Origin: Pseudomonas frederiksbergensis
Lineage (GTDB): Bacteria; Pseudomonadota; Gammaproteobacteria; Pseudomonadales; Pseudomonadaceae
Assembly (NCBI RefSeq): GCF_003732275.1
Contig: NZ_MOBM01000038.1
Coordinates: 1,268,679 to 1,332,678, forward strand
Length of the DNA: 64,000 nt
Direction of reading: 5' to 3'
Made by a program: the position numbers and the translations under genes. This document shows, one piece after another, positions 6,818 to 17,600 of the stretch. Numbering within the stretch: position 1 is the first letter of the stretch; every line of letters begins with the position of its first letter. A model generated the notes under the pieces. The model saw only the letters and a list, made by a program, of their open reading frames with translations. It was not told where the DNA came from and did not search any database.

Positions 6818-8605
6818 ATGAAGATGGCGAAGAGCCCGGCCACTGCACCGTTATTCAAGGCGCTGGGCGACTATAAAAGCATCCTGATCAGCGTCGGGTG
6901 TTTTACCGCACTGATTAATGTGCTGATGTTGGTCCCGTCGATTTATATGCTCCAGGTCTATGACCGGGTACTGTCTTCGCAAAATGAAACCACACTGGCG
7001 ATGTTGTCGTTGATGGTGGTCGGATTCTTTGCCTTCATCGGTCTGCTGGAGATCGTGCGCAGCTTTATCGTCATTCGTATCGGCAGCCAACTGGAGCGCC
7101 GTTTTAACCTGCGGGTGTATCAAGCCGCTTTCGAACGCAACCTGTTCAAAGGCGAGGGCAACGCCGGGCAATCCTTGGGCGACCTGACCCATATTCGCCA
7201 ATTCGTCACCGGCCCGGCGCTGTTTGCCTTCTTCGATGCACCGTGGTTTCCGGTCTATCTGTTTGTGATCTTTCTGTTCAACGTCTGGCTCGGTGTATTG
7301 GCCACCGCAGGTGCGGTGCTGCTGATCGGTCTGGCCTGCCTCAACGAGGCGATGACCAAAAAGCCTTTGGGCGAAGCCGCGGGGTTTTCCCAGAAATCCA
7401 GCCAACTGGCCACCAGTCACCTGCATAACGCCGAAACCATTCAGGCCATGGGCATGCTCGGTGTCTTGCGCAAGCGCTGGTTTGGGGTTCACTCGCGTTT
7501 TCTCGGCTTGCAGAATCAGGCCAGCGACACCGGCGCGGTCATCAGTTCCCTGAGCAAAACCCTGCGCCTGTGCCTGCAATCCCTGGTGCTGGGGTTGGGC
7601 GCCTTGCTGGTGATCAAGGGTGACATGACCGCCGGGATGATGATCGCCGGTTCCATCCTGATGGGCCGGGTACTGAGCCCCATCGATCAGTTGATCGCCG
7701 TGTGGAAACAGTGGAGCGGCGCCAAACTCGCTTACCGCCGTCTCGATGCCTTGCTGCAAGCCTTTCCACCGAGTGACGAGGCCATGGCGCTGCCGGCGCC
7801 GAAAGGCCAGATCACGTTCGAACAAGTCAGCGCCGGCCCGCCAGGGCAACGGGCAGCGACCTTGCACATGGTCAATTTCAACCTGGGCGCCGGGGAAGTG
7901 TTGGGCGTGCTCGGGGCTTCCGGCTCCGGTAAATCGACCCTGGCCCGGGTGCTGGTCGGCGTCTGGCCGACGTTGGGCGGCACGGTACGCCTCGACGGCG
8001 CGGACATTCATCGCTGGAACCGCGATGACCTTGGCCCCTACATCGGTTACCTGCCCCAGGACATCGAATTGTTCAGCGGCAGCATCGCCGAAAACATCGC
8101 CCGATTCCGTGAGGCGGACCCGCAAAAAGTCGTCGAAGCCGCGCAACAGGCCGGCGTTCATGAACTGATCCTGCGCATGCCGCAGGGCTACGACACGGTG
8201 CTTGGCGAGGACGGCAGCGGTTTGTCCGGCGGCCAGAAGCAACGTGTGGCCCTGGCTCGTGCGCTGTACGGCAACCCGAGCCTGGTGGTGCTGGATGAAC
8301 CGAACTCCAACCTCGACACCGTCGGCGAAGCGGCACTGGCCGGCGCCATCGCGCACATGAAGGCCCGAGGCACCAGCGTGATTCTGGTCACCCATCGCTC
8401 TTCGGCCCTGGCCCAGGCCGACAAGTTGCTGGTGCTCAACGAAGGTCGCTTGCAGGCCTTCGGCCCAAGCCAGGAAGTGCTCAAGGCGCTTGCCGGTAAC
8501 CAGTCAGGAGCCCAGGAGCAACAACGTGAAAAACCTGCGCAAGCACCGGGCGGGCTCAGCATGAGCCGGCAGTATCAGCCCACGACAAGGAATTCGGGTG
8601 TATGA
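6818..8605 (+). CDS. aprD: Type I secretion ABC transporter ATPase/permease AprD
   Basis: A 595-residue inner-membrane exporter of the PrtD/AprD/HasD class. Residues about 20-300 carry the hydrophobic transmembrane segments; the ATPase follows, with Walker A GASGSGKS (Lys372), signature LSGGQKQR from residue 469, and Walker B LVVLDEP near 490. The start at 6818 (MKMAKSPATAP) has a CAGGA site; an upstream in-frame extension overlaps the leader hairpin. The stop overlaps aprE by 4 bp. It powers export of AprA and probably of both lipases encoded at 17736-21387, which also lack Sec signals. Confidence 0.95.
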   Translation: MKMAKSPATAPLFKALGDYKSILISVGCFTALINVLMLVPSIYMLQVYDRVLSSQNETTLAMLSLMVVGFFAFIGLLEIVRSFIVIRIGSQLERRFNLRVYQAAFERNLFKGEGNAGQSLGDLTHIRQFVTGPALFAFFDAPWFPVYLFVIFLFNVWLGVLATAGAVLLIGLACLNEAMTKKPLGEAAGFSQKSSQLATSHLHNAETIQAMGMLGVLRKRWFGVHSRFLGLQNQASDTGAVISSLSKTLRLCLQSLVLGLGALLVIKGDMTAGMMIAGSILMGRVLSPIDQLIAVWKQWSGAKLAYRRLDALLQAFPPSDEAMALPAPKGQITFEQVSAGPPGQRAATLHMVNFNLGAGEVLGVLGASGSGKSTLARVLVGVWPTLGGTVRLDGADIHRWNRDDLGPYIGYLPQDIELFSGSIAENIARFREADPQKVVEAAQQAGVHELILRMPQGYDTVLGEDGSGLSGGQKQRVALARALYGNPSLVVLDEPNSNLDTVGEAALAGAIAHMKARGTSVILVTHRSSALAQADKLLVLNEGRLQAFGPSQEVLKALAGNQSGAQEQQREKPAQAPGGLSMSRQYQPTTRNSGV

Positions 8606-9951
8606 GCAGCGCACGCATGAACGACGACAGCGAAGCGACCATGGAACACGATTATATCGCTGCACGCCCTGAGCGCGACGCGCGTTTCTTCGCCCGCATG
8701 GGCTGGATTCTGGCGATTGTCGGCGCCGGCAGTTTCTTCACCTGGGCGAGCCTTGCGCCGCTCGATCAAGGGATTCCGGTGCAGGGGACCGTGGTGGTCT
8801 CGGGCAAGCGCAAAGCCGTGCAATCGATGAGCAGCGGTGTGGTCAGCCAGATTCTGGTGCGCGAAGGCCAAGTGGTGAAGCAGGGTCAGCCGCTGTTCCG
8901 CCTCGACCAGACCCAGGTCGCGGCAGACGTTCAATCGCTGCAAGCGCAATACCGCATGGCGTGGGCCAGCCTGGCACGGTGGCAGAGTGAACGGGACAAC
9001 CTCAAACAGGTGAATTTCCCCGTCGAACTGAGCAACGATCCTGACCCGCGTCTGGCCTTGGTACTCGAAGGCCAACGGCAATTGTTCAGCAGCCGTCGCG
9101 AAGCCTTTTCCCGTGAGCAAGCCGCCCTGCGCGCCAACATCGAAGGCGCGAGCGCGCAACTGGCCGGCATGCGCCGCGCGCGCACCGACCTGACGGCCCA
9201 GGCCAGTTCACTGCAACAACAATTGAGCAATCTGCAGCCCTTGGCGGATAACGGTTACATCCCGCGCAACCGCTTGATGGATTACCAGCGTCAGTTGTCG
9301 CAAGTGCAGCAACAGCTGGCAGAAAACACCGGCGAAAGTGGCCGCGTGGAGCAGGGCATCCTTGAATCCCGCCTGAAACTGCAACAGCACAGCGAGGAAT
9401 ACCAGAAGGAAGTCCGCAGCCAGCTGGCCGACGCGCAGCTCAAAAGCGTGACCCTGGAAGAGCAACTGACTTCCGCCGGCTTCGACCTGCAACACAGCGA
9501 AATCATCGCCACTGCCGACGGCATCGCCGTTAACCTTGGGGTTCACACCGAAGGCGCGGTGGTACGTCAGGGCGAGACACTGCTGGAGATCGTCCCGCAA
9601 GGCACCCGCCTGGAAGTGGAAGGGCACCTGCCGATCAACCTGATTGACAAGGTCGGCACGCACTTGCCGGTGGACATTCTGTTCACCGCGTTCAACCAGA
9701 GCCGCACCCCGCGGGTCCCCGGCGAAGTCAGCCTGATCTCCGCCGACCAAATGGTCGACGAAAAAACCGGTGTGCCGTACTACGTGCTGCGCAGCAGCGT
9801 CAGCGATCAGGCCATGGAAAAACTCAACGGTCTGGTGATCAAGCCCGGCATGCCGGCAGAAATGTTCGTGCGCACCGGTGAACGTTCACTCCTCAACTAT
9901 TTGTTCAAACCGCTGCTCGACCGGGCAGGCTCCGCGTTGACCGAGGAATAA
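8602..9951 (+). CDS. aprE: Type I secretion membrane fusion protein AprE
   Basis: A 449-residue HlyD-family adaptor. One N-terminal membrane anchor (residues about 30-50) is followed by a split lipoyl/barrel region (GTVVVSGKRKAVQSMSSGVV) and a long coiled-coil section with many Gln/Leu heptads (residues about 110-290). The C-terminal beta-barrel domain includes LEIVPQGTRLEVEG. It bridges AprD in the inner membrane and AprF in the outer membrane. Its ATG overlaps the aprD stop and its own stop lies 2 bases before aprF, so the three are translationally coupled. Confidence 0.95.
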   Translation: MSSARMNDDSEATMEHDYIAARPERDARFFARMGWILAIVGAGSFFTWASLAPLDQGIPVQGTVVVSGKRKAVQSMSSGVVSQILVREGQVVKQGQPLFRLDQTQVAADVQSLQAQYRMAWASLARWQSERDNLKQVNFPVELSNDPDPRLALVLEGQRQLFSSRREAFSREQAALRANIEGASAQLAGMRRARTDLTAQASSLQQQLSNLQPLADNGYIPRNRLMDYQRQLSQVQQQLAENTGESGRVEQGILESRLKLQQHSEEYQKEVRSQLADAQLKSVTLEEQLTSAGFDLQHSEIIATADGIAVNLGVHTEGAVVRQGETLLEIVPQGTRLEVEGHLPINLIDKVGTHLPVDILFTAFNQSRTPRVPGEVSLISADQMVDEKTGVPYYVLRSSVSDQAMEKLNGLVIKPGMPAEMFVRTGERSLLNYLFKPLLDRAGSALTEE

Positions 9952-9953
9952 GG

Positions 9954-11333
9954 ATGTTCGGCTGTATGAATAAGCTTTCCCTGCTCGCAGCGACCCTGGC
10001 GTTGCTGACATGCAACAGCGCGATGGCCATGGGGCCGTTCGACATTTATGAGCAAGCGTTACGCAATGATCCAGTGTTCCTCGGCGCCATCAAGGAGCGC
10101 GATGCAGGCCTTGAAAACCGTGCCATCGGCCGCGCCGGGCTGCTGCCGAGACTGGGTTACAACTACAACAAGGGGCGTAACACCTCCAAGGTCACTCAAA
10201 TTAATGAGGGGAGACCAGACTTCACCGAGGACCGCAACTACAGCAGTTACGGCTCGACCTTGACCCTGCAACAGCCGCTGCTGGACTACGAGGCCTACGC
10301 GGCGTACCGCAAAGGCGTGGCGCAATCGCTGTTCGCTGACGAAAATTTTCGTGGCAAGAGCCAGGAACTGCTGGTTCGCGTGCTGGAAAATTACACCAAG
10401 GCGCTGTTCGCTCAGGACCAGATCGACATCGCGCGGGCCAAGAAAAAAGCCTTCGAACAGCAGTTTCAGCAGAACGAGCAGATGTTCCGCCAAGGGGAGG
10501 GTACGCGCACCGATATCCTCGAAGCCGAGTCACGTTACGAGCTGGCGACCGCCGAGGAAATCGAGGCGCGCGATGAACAGGATGCGTCCTTGCGGGAGCT
10601 GGGCGCACTGATTGGCGTGCCAGCCATCGACATCGGCGACCTGACGCCGCTGGATCAGAACTTCCAGACGTTCACCCTGCAACCGGCCAATTACGACACC
10701 TGGCACGAGATGGCGGTGGCCAACAACCCGAACCTGGCCTCCCAGCGCCAGGCGGTGGAAGTGGCGCGTTACGAGGTCGAACGCAATCGCGCTGGCCACC
10801 TGCCAAAAGTCAGCGCTTACGCCTCGGTGCGCCAGAACGAATCGGAAAGCGGCAACACCTATAACCAGCGCTACGACACCAACACCATCGGTATCGAAGT
10901 CAATGTGCCGCTGTATGCCGGTGGCGGGGTCTCGGCCTCGACCCGCCAGGCCAGCCGCACCATGGAACAGGCCGAGTACGAGCTGGACGGCAAGACCCGG
11001 GAAACCTTGATTCAGCTGCGCCGCCAGTTCAGCGCCTGCTTGTCGGGGATCAACAAGTTACGGGCTTATCAGAAAGCGTTGACGTCGGCGGAAGCGCTGG
11101 TGGTCTCGACCAAACAAAGCATTTTGGGCGGTGAGCGGGTCAACCTCGATGCGCTGAACGCAGAACAACAACTGTTCACCACCCGCCGGGATCTGGCCCA
11201 GGCGCGTTACGACTATTTGATGGCCTGGACCAAGTTGCACTACTACGCGGGAACCTTGAACGAGCAAGACCTGGCCAAGGTGGATGAGGCCTTCGGCCAG
11301 GGCCCGAACATGGAAAATCGCACATCCCCGTAG
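9954..11333 (+). CDS. aprF: Type I secretion outer-membrane channel AprF (TolC family)
   Basis: A 459-residue TolC-like outer-membrane factor with a signal peptide (LSLLAATLALLTCNSAMA). It contains the two long helical repeats typical of the family, for example DIYEQALRNDPVF near the N-terminus and the paired EQALVS/NLDALNAEQQLFTTRRDL segment near the C-terminus. Two starts are possible: 9954 (MFGCMNK) or 9966 (MNKLSLL), the latter giving a more normal signal peptide. The TAG stop at 11331-11333 lies inside the left arm of a REP palindrome, so the final residues may have been set by that repeat. Confidence 0.94.
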   Translation: MFGCMNKLSLLAATLALLTCNSAMAMGPFDIYEQALRNDPVFLGAIKERDAGLENRAIGRAGLLPRLGYNYNKGRNTSKVTQINEGRPDFTEDRNYSSYGSTLTLQQPLLDYEAYAAYRKGVAQSLFADENFRGKSQELLVRVLENYTKALFAQDQIDIARAKKKAFEQQFQQNEQMFRQGEGTRTDILEAESRYELATAEEIEARDEQDASLRELGALIGVPAIDIGDLTPLDQNFQTFTLQPANYDTWHEMAVANNPNLASQRQAVEVARYEVERNRAGHLPKVSAYASVRQNESESGNTYNQRYDTNTIGIEVNVPLYAGGGVSASTRQASRTMEQAEYELDGKTRETLIQLRRQFSACLSGINKLRAYQKALTSAEALVVSTKQSILGGERVNLDALNAEQQLFTTRRDLAQARYDYLMAWTKLHYYAGTLNEQDLAKVDEAFGQGPNMENRTSP

Positions 11334-11412
11334 GAGCTGCCGAAGGCTGCGATCTTTTGATCTTCCGGCGTCTTGCTGACGCTAAAAGATCGCAGCCTGC
11401 GGCAGCTCCTAC
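11330..11412. repeat. REP palindrome, 'GTAGGAGCTGCCGAAGGCTG' type
   Basis: Left arm GTAGGAGCTGCCGAAGGCTG at 11330 pairs with GATCGCAGCCTGCGGCAGCTCCTAC ending at 11412. A second copy of this family lies at 59153-59237. The element overlaps the aprF stop codon. Confidence 0.85.
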
Positions 11413-11435
11413 AAAAAACAAAAAAAGCGAGAGTC

Positions 11436-14399
11436 ATGAACATGGACGTACAGATCAAGCCGATGTCGGTCGGCACGCTATTGCTCTTGATTTCATCAGT
11501 ACCAGGCCCAGCCCAGGCGCTTTACCTGGAAACCGGCAAACCCGGCGATCCCGCCAGTTGGCGCTCGGCAGAGTTCCAGCGCGATTGGGGGCTGGCGCGC
11601 ATGCAGGCCGATCAAGCCTATGCCGCCGGCATCACCGGCAAGGGCGTGAAAATTGGCGCGCTGGATTCCGGTTTCGATTCCAGCCATCCCGAATTTGCCG
11701 CCGACCGTTATCACTCAGTGACCGCCAGTGGCAGCTATGTCGATGGCTCGGCGTTCAATGTCGACGGCACGCTCAACACCAACAACGACTCCCACGGCAC
11801 CCACGTCACCGGCACCATGGGCGCTTCCCGGGATGGCAGCGGCATGCACGGCGTGGCGTACAACGCGCAAATCTACGTTGGCAACACAAACAAGAACGAC
11901 AGCTTCCTGTTCGGCCCCAATCCGGACCCGCGCTATTTCAAAGCGGTCTATAACGCCCTGGCAGATGTCGGTGTACGCGCGATCAACAACAGCTGGGGCA
12001 GCCAGCCGCCGGATGTCAGCTACCGAACCCTCGACGACCTGCACGCCGCCTACGCCCAGCACTGGAACAAAGGCACCTGGCTCGATGCCGCCGCCGACGT
12101 TTCGCGCCGCGGCGTGATCAACGTGTTCAGTGCCGGCAACAGCGGTTACCCGAATGCCAGCGTGCGTTCAGCCTTGCCGTATTTCCAGCCGGACCTGGAA
12201 GGCCACTGGCTGGCGGTGTCGGGGCTGGATCAAAGCAATCAGCAGAAATACAACCAGTGCGGGATCGCCAAGTACTGGTGCATCACCACACCGGGCGCGA
12301 AGATCGACAGCACCATTCCCGGCGGCGGTTACGCGATCAAGTCCGGCACCTCCATGGCTGCGCCGCATGCCACCGGAGCACTGGCGCTGGTGATGGAACG
12401 CTATCCGTACATGAACAATCAGCAGGCGCTTGAGGTGCTGCTGACCACCGCGACCCAGCTCGACGGTTCGGTCACCGACGCACCGAGCACGCGCATCGGT
12501 TGGGGGGTGGCCAACCTTGAACGGGCGATGCGCGGGCCGGGGCAATTGCTCGGGGCGTTCGACGCCAATCTGGGGGCAGGGCAAAGCGATGTCTGGAGCA
12601 ACGGCATTTCCGACAAGGCGCTGATTCAGCGTCAGGCCGAAGACGCCGCCGAACGCAGCGCCTGGCAACAGACGTTGAAGGACAAGGGCTGGGAGAACGG
12701 TGTCCCGGCTGGCGCCAGTCAGCAGGATCAGACCGATTACGCAGTGGGCACAGCTCGCGATTCCGCCGCCGCCAACCGAGTCTACGAAGGCAGCCTGATC
12801 AAGTCCGGTGCCGGGCGGTTGATGCTCACTGGCGACAACACTTATCGCGGCCCGACTACGGTCAACGGCGGGTTGCTGGCGGTGAACGGCTCGCTGACGT
12901 CGGCGGTCACCGTCAATGACAGTGGCACCCTCGGCGGTAACGGACGAATCGCTGCCTTGACCGCCAATCCCGGCGGCACCGTGGCGCCCGGTAATTCCAT
13001 CGGTACGTTGCAAGTCAGCGGCGATGTGACGTTTGCGCCGGGTTCGACCTATGCCGTCGAACTGTCACCCACCAGCAGCGACCAGATTATTGCGGGCGGT
13101 ACGGCCACGATCAGCGGCGCCACCGTGAGCCTGTCGCTGGAAAACAGCCCGACCTTGCTCAGCACCCAACAAGTGCAAAGCCTGCTGGGCAATCAGTACA
13201 ACATCCTGCAAGCGGCGGGCGGTATTCAAGGCCAGTTCGGCGCGGTGCTGCCTAACTACCTGTTCATCGGCGGCAGCCTTGATTACGCCGCCACCGGCAT
13301 TCAGCTGAGCGTTGAACGCAACGCCACAACCTTCGCCAGCGTCGGGCAAACCCCAAATCAGCGTTCTGTCGCCGCCGCAGTGGAAGGGCTTGGCGCGGGT
13401 AACGCCGTCTACGAAAGCCTGCTGCTGTCGCCCACCGCAAGTTCGGCGCAACAGGCGTTCCAGCAGTTGTCGGGAGAAATTTACCCGGCGCTGGGCTCGG
13501 TACTGATCAACGACAGCCGTTATCTGCGGGATGCGGTCGGTGAGCGTCTCAACGACGCCAACAGTTCCCGAAGCAACGGCTGGATCAAAGCGTTGGGCGC
13601 TTGGGGCAAGACCGATGACAGCCACGACACCGCCGGCTACACCACCTCGATTGGCGGTTTGCTGGCGGGTGTCGATGGTGCGGTGGATGACCAAACCCGT
13701 GTGGGCCTGGTCGCCGGTTATAGCGACAGCTCGGTCAGCATGGGCTCCGGAACTCATTCATCAGCGCAGGTCGACAGTTATCACCTGGGCGCCTATGCCG
13801 GCCACGAAATGGGCGCCTGGCGTCTGAGTGCCGGCGGCGCCTACAGCTGGCATCGGGCCGACGTCAAACGTGACCTGCAATACGGCGACGTCAGCGCCAA
13901 ACAGAAAGCCAAAGTCGATGCCGGGACCACCCAGGTGTTTGGCGAAGCGGCCTATCGCTTGAACCTGCAAACACTGGCTTTGGAGCCGTTCGCCAACCTG
14001 GCTTACGTACACCTCGACACTGAGGGCTTCACCGAAAAAGGTGACGCCGCAGCGCTCAAAAGCAGCGGCGACCGGCGTGACGCGGTACTCAGCACCTTGG
14101 GCATGCGAGCTCTGAAAACCCTGAGGCTGTCCGGTCAGCAACAGCTGGACCTGAGCGGCAGCCTTGGCTGGCAGCACAACCTGAGCAACACCGATTCCGA
14201 GGAACACCTGGCGTTTGCCAGCGGTGGCACTCCGTTCGTGGTGGAAAGCTCGCCACTGGTTCGCGATGCGGCGCTGGTGGGCGCCCATGCCAGCCTGGCC
14301 TTGAGCCGAGATGTTCGGCTGAACCTCGATTACACCGGCCAACTGGCCAGCCGCGAGAAAAGCCACGGCGTCGGGCTGAGTCTCAATTGGCAGTTTTAA
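11436..14399 (+). CDS. Autotransporter subtilisin-like serine protease (first of two paralogues)
   Basis: A 987-residue type V secreted protease. The start at 11436 (MNMDVQIKPM) follows a GCGAGAG site; the upstream extension lies over the REP. A signal peptide ends near PAQA (residue about 28). The S8 domain has Asp77 (LDSGFDSSHPEF), His120 (SHGTHVTG) and Ser306 (SGTSMAAPHATG). A passenger-associated repeat segment (SGAGRLMLTGDNTYRGPTTV, then LGGNGRIAAL) follows at about 470-560. The autotransporter beta-barrel occupies the last ~270 residues and ends with a terminal Phe (LNWQF). It belongs with the apr operon in this group of bacteria. Residues from about 455 onward are nearly the same as in the next gene. 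Confidence 0.93.
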   Translation: MNMDVQIKPMSVGTLLLLISSVPGPAQALYLETGKPGDPASWRSAEFQRDWGLARMQADQAYAAGITGKGVKIGALDSGFDSSHPEFAADRYHSVTASGSYVDGSAFNVDGTLNTNNDSHGTHVTGTMGASRDGSGMHGVAYNAQIYVGNTNKNDSFLFGPNPDPRYFKAVYNALADVGVRAINNSWGSQPPDVSYRTLDDLHAAYAQHWNKGTWLDAAADVSRRGVINVFSAGNSGYPNASVRSALPYFQPDLEGHWLAVSGLDQSNQQKYNQCGIAKYWCITTPGAKIDSTIPGGGYAIKSGTSMAAPHATGALALVMERYPYMNNQQALEVLLTTATQLDGSVTDAPSTRIGWGVANLERAMRGPGQLLGAFDANLGAGQSDVWSNGISDKALIQRQAEDAAERSAWQQTLKDKGWENGVPAGASQQDQTDYAVGTARDSAAANRVYEGSLIKSGAGRLMLTGDNTYRGPTTVNGGLLAVNGSLTSAVTVNDSGTLGGNGRIAALTANPGGTVAPGNSIGTLQVSGDVTFAPGSTYAVELSPTSSDQIIAGGTATISGATVSLSLENSPTLLSTQQVQSLLGNQYNILQAAGGIQGQFGAVLPNYLFIGGSLDYAATGIQLSVERNATTFASVGQTPNQRSVAAAVEGLGAGNAVYESLLLSPTASSAQQAFQQLSGEIYPALGSVLINDSRYLRDAVGERLNDANSSRSNGWIKALGAWGKTDDSHDTAGYTTSIGGLLAGVDGAVDDQTRVGLVAGYSDSSVSMGSGTHSSAQVDSYHLGAYAGHEMGAWRLSAGGAYSWHRADVKRDLQYGDVSAKQKAKVDAGTTQVFGEAAYRLNLQTLALEPFANLAYVHLDTEGFTEKGDAAALKSSGDRRDAVLSTLGMRALKTLRLSGQQQLDLSGSLGWQHNLSNTDSEEHLAFASGGTPFVVESSPLVRDAALVGAHASLALSRDVRLNLDYTGQLASREKSHGVGLSLNWQF

Positions 14400-14442
14400 C
14401 GGCGGCGAAGGGATTGCCCTCATGCCTAGTCAAGGTGCGCAA

Positions 14443-14539
14443 ACCTGTGGGAGCGAGCCTGCTCGCGATGACGGCGGAACATTCAGCATCAATATTGACT
14501 GACCCGACGCTATCGCGAGCAGGCTCGCTCCCACAGGTT
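14443..14539. repeat. REP/BIME palindrome, 'GTGGGAGCGAGCCTGCTCGCGA' type
   Basis: CCTGTGGGAGCGAGCCTGCT at 14444 pairs with ATCGCGAGCAGGCTCGCTCC ending at 14537. It lies between the two autotransporter genes. Confidence 0.88.
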
Positions 14540-14616
14540 CCGAGCCTTGACTGACAGGAATTGGGTGGGCCTTGAGGCACAAGGATTTTGGCAACATAAC
14601 TAAGGATGGTCGCTGG

Positions 14617-17600
14617 ATGAGAGCTGAAAACAACAATTCGCCCGCTCGGTCGGGCAGCACGTTTACTACTTTAAAAACCCTCAATCGCGCCTTGCTCTGC
14701 GCATTGGCCACCCTGGGCACCGCACACGCGGCGCCCTACGTGGAAAACGGCCGGACAGGCGATCCCGATAGCTGGCGCAGCACGGAGTTCAACGCCGACT
14801 GGGGCCTGGGTGCGATCAATGCTCAGGAGGCCTACGCCGCCGGTTACACCGGCAAAGGCGTGAAACTGGGGATCTTCGACCAACCGGTTTACGCCTTGCA
14901 CCCGGAATTTTCCGGGGCCAATAAGGTGATCACGCTGGTCACCAGCGGCATCCGCGAATACACCGACCCGTACATTCCGGTCAAAGCCGGGGACGCCTTT
15001 CTGTATGACGGTTCGCCCTCGGTGGGCTCCAACGGCAAACTCGGCGCCCACGGCACTCACGTCGGCGGGATCGCCGCGGGCAGTCGCGATGGCGGGCCGA
15101 TGCACGGCGTCGCCTTTGGTGCGCAAATCATCAGCGCCGACAACGGTGACCCGGGCCCGGAAGACGGCATCATTCGCGGCAACGACGGCGCGGTGTACAA
15201 GGCCGGTTGGGATGCCCTGATCGCCAGCGGCGCGCGGATCATCAACAACAGCTGGGGCATCGGTATCACTGATCGCTTCGACCTGGGTGGTCGGGACCCG
15301 GCGTACCCGCACTTCACCGTGCAGGACGCACAACTGCAATTCAACGAGATCCAGACTTTGCTGGGGACCAAACCCGGCGGTGCCTACGACGGCGCCATCG
15401 CGGCGGCCCGCAGTGGCATCGTGACGATCTTCGCCGCCGGCAACGACTACAACCTCAACAACCCGGACGCCATCGCCGGCCTCGGTTACTTCGTCCCGGA
15501 GATCGCGCCGAACTGGATGACCGTCGCCGCGTTGCAGAGGAATCCGGACACCAGCAGCTCCGATCCTTATAACATCAGCACCTTCTCGTCGCGCTGCGGC
15601 TACACCGCGAGCTTCTGCGTGTCGGCGCCGGGCAGCCGGATCTACAGCTCGATCATCAGCGGCACCAATGCCGACAACCTGACCACCGGCTACGCCAATT
15701 ACAACGGCACCTCCATGGCGGCGCCGCACGTTGCAGGCTCGGTGGCGGTGTTGATGGAACGCTTCCCGTACATGACCGGCGCGCAAGTCGCCAGTGTGCT
15801 GCGCACCACCGCCACCGACCTCGGCGCACCCGGCGTCGACTCGCTGTACGGCTGGGGCATGATCAACCTGCGCAAAGGCATCGATGGCCCGGCGATGTTC
15901 GTGACCGAGCAGGACATTCCCGAGGAATTTCGCATCGAAGGCGCCTACGGCTCCAGCCAGTTTGTCGCGGACTTGCCAGGTATCGGCGCGATCATCGACG
16001 CCGGCAAACCCACCGAGCGCGTGTGCAATGACGTGCACTGCGGGCTCGACGTCTGGCGCAACGACATTTCCGGTCATGGCGGCCTGACCAAGCAGGGCAT
16101 CGGCACGCTGGTGCTGACCGGCGCCAACACCTACGCCGGCCCGACCCTGGTCAATCAGGGCCGGTTGGCGATCAACGGTTCACTGCTTTCAGCCGTCACC
16201 GTCAATGACAGCGGGATCCTCGGCGGTAACGGCAGCATTGCGGCGCTGACCGCGAAAAGCGGCGGTACCGTGGCGCCCGGCAACTCCATCGGCACCTTGC
16301 AAGTGGCGGGCGACGTGACCTTCGAGCCTGGTTCGACCTACGCGGTAGAACTGTCGCCCACCAGCAGCGACCAGATCATTGCCGGCGGCAAGGCGATCAT
16401 CGAGGGCGCAACCGTCAGCCTGTCCCTGGAAAACAGCCCGACATTGCTGACCACCGGCGAAGCGAAAACCCTGCTCGGTAATCAGTACAACATTCTGCAA
16501 GCGGCCGGTGGGATCGAAGGGCGCTTCGGTGCGGTGGTGCCGGACTACCTGTTCCTCGGCGGCACCCTCGACTATGCGGCTAACGGCATTCAACTGGCTG
16601 TGGTGCGCAACGCGACGTCCTTCACCAGCGTGGGCCAAACCCCGAACCAACGCGCCGTGGCCGCTGCCGCCGAACAATTGGGCGCAGGCAATCCGCTCTA
16701 CGAAACCCTGCTGCTGTCGCCGACCGCCGCTGTCGCGCAACAAGCGTTCCAGCAACTCTCCGGTGAGATTCATCCGGCAATCGGCACGCTGCTGATCAAC
16801 GACAGCCGTTACCTGCGAGATGCAGTCGGCGAGCGTCTGCGCGAACACGATCTGTTCGACGCGGCGGCACCCACCGATGATCGCAGCAATGCCTGGCTCA
16901 AAGTGCTCGGCGCCTGGGGCAAGAGCGATGGCGGGCATGACAACGCCAGTTCCAACAGCTCCATTGGCGGGTTGCTGGCCGGTGTCGATGGCCTGATCAC
17001 TGAAGATACGCGGCTGGGTTTCGTCACCGGTTATAGCGACAGTTCATTGAGCATGGGCGATGGCACACATTCGTCGGCCTCGGTCGACAGCTACCACTTG
17101 GGTGCCTACCTGGGCCATGAAATCGACGCGCTGCGCCTGAGCGTCGGTGGCGCCTACAGCTGGCATCGCATCGACGTCAAACGTGACCTGCAATTTAACG
17201 GCGTCAGCGGCAAGCAGAAATCCAAACGCGATGCGACCTCCGCGCAACTGTTCACCGAAGCGGCGTATCGCCTGGACCTGCAACCGATCGCTCTGGAGCC
17301 GTTCGTTAACTTGGCTTACGTGCATTTGAACACTGAAAGCTTCAGCGAAAAAGGTGATGCCGCAGCACTCAAGGGCGGTGAAAACAACCGCGACGTGGTG
17401 CTTTCGACCCTTGGCCTGCGGGCGAGCAAAGCCATTGCATTGTCCGACCAGCAACAGCTGGAACTGTCCGGCACGCTCGGTTGGCAGCACAACCTGAGCA
17501 ACACCCGTTCCGAAGACCACCTGGCCTTCGTCAACGGCAACACCGTGTTCAGCGTGCAAAGCGTGTCCATGGACCGTGATGCCGCAGTGGTCGGTGTCCG

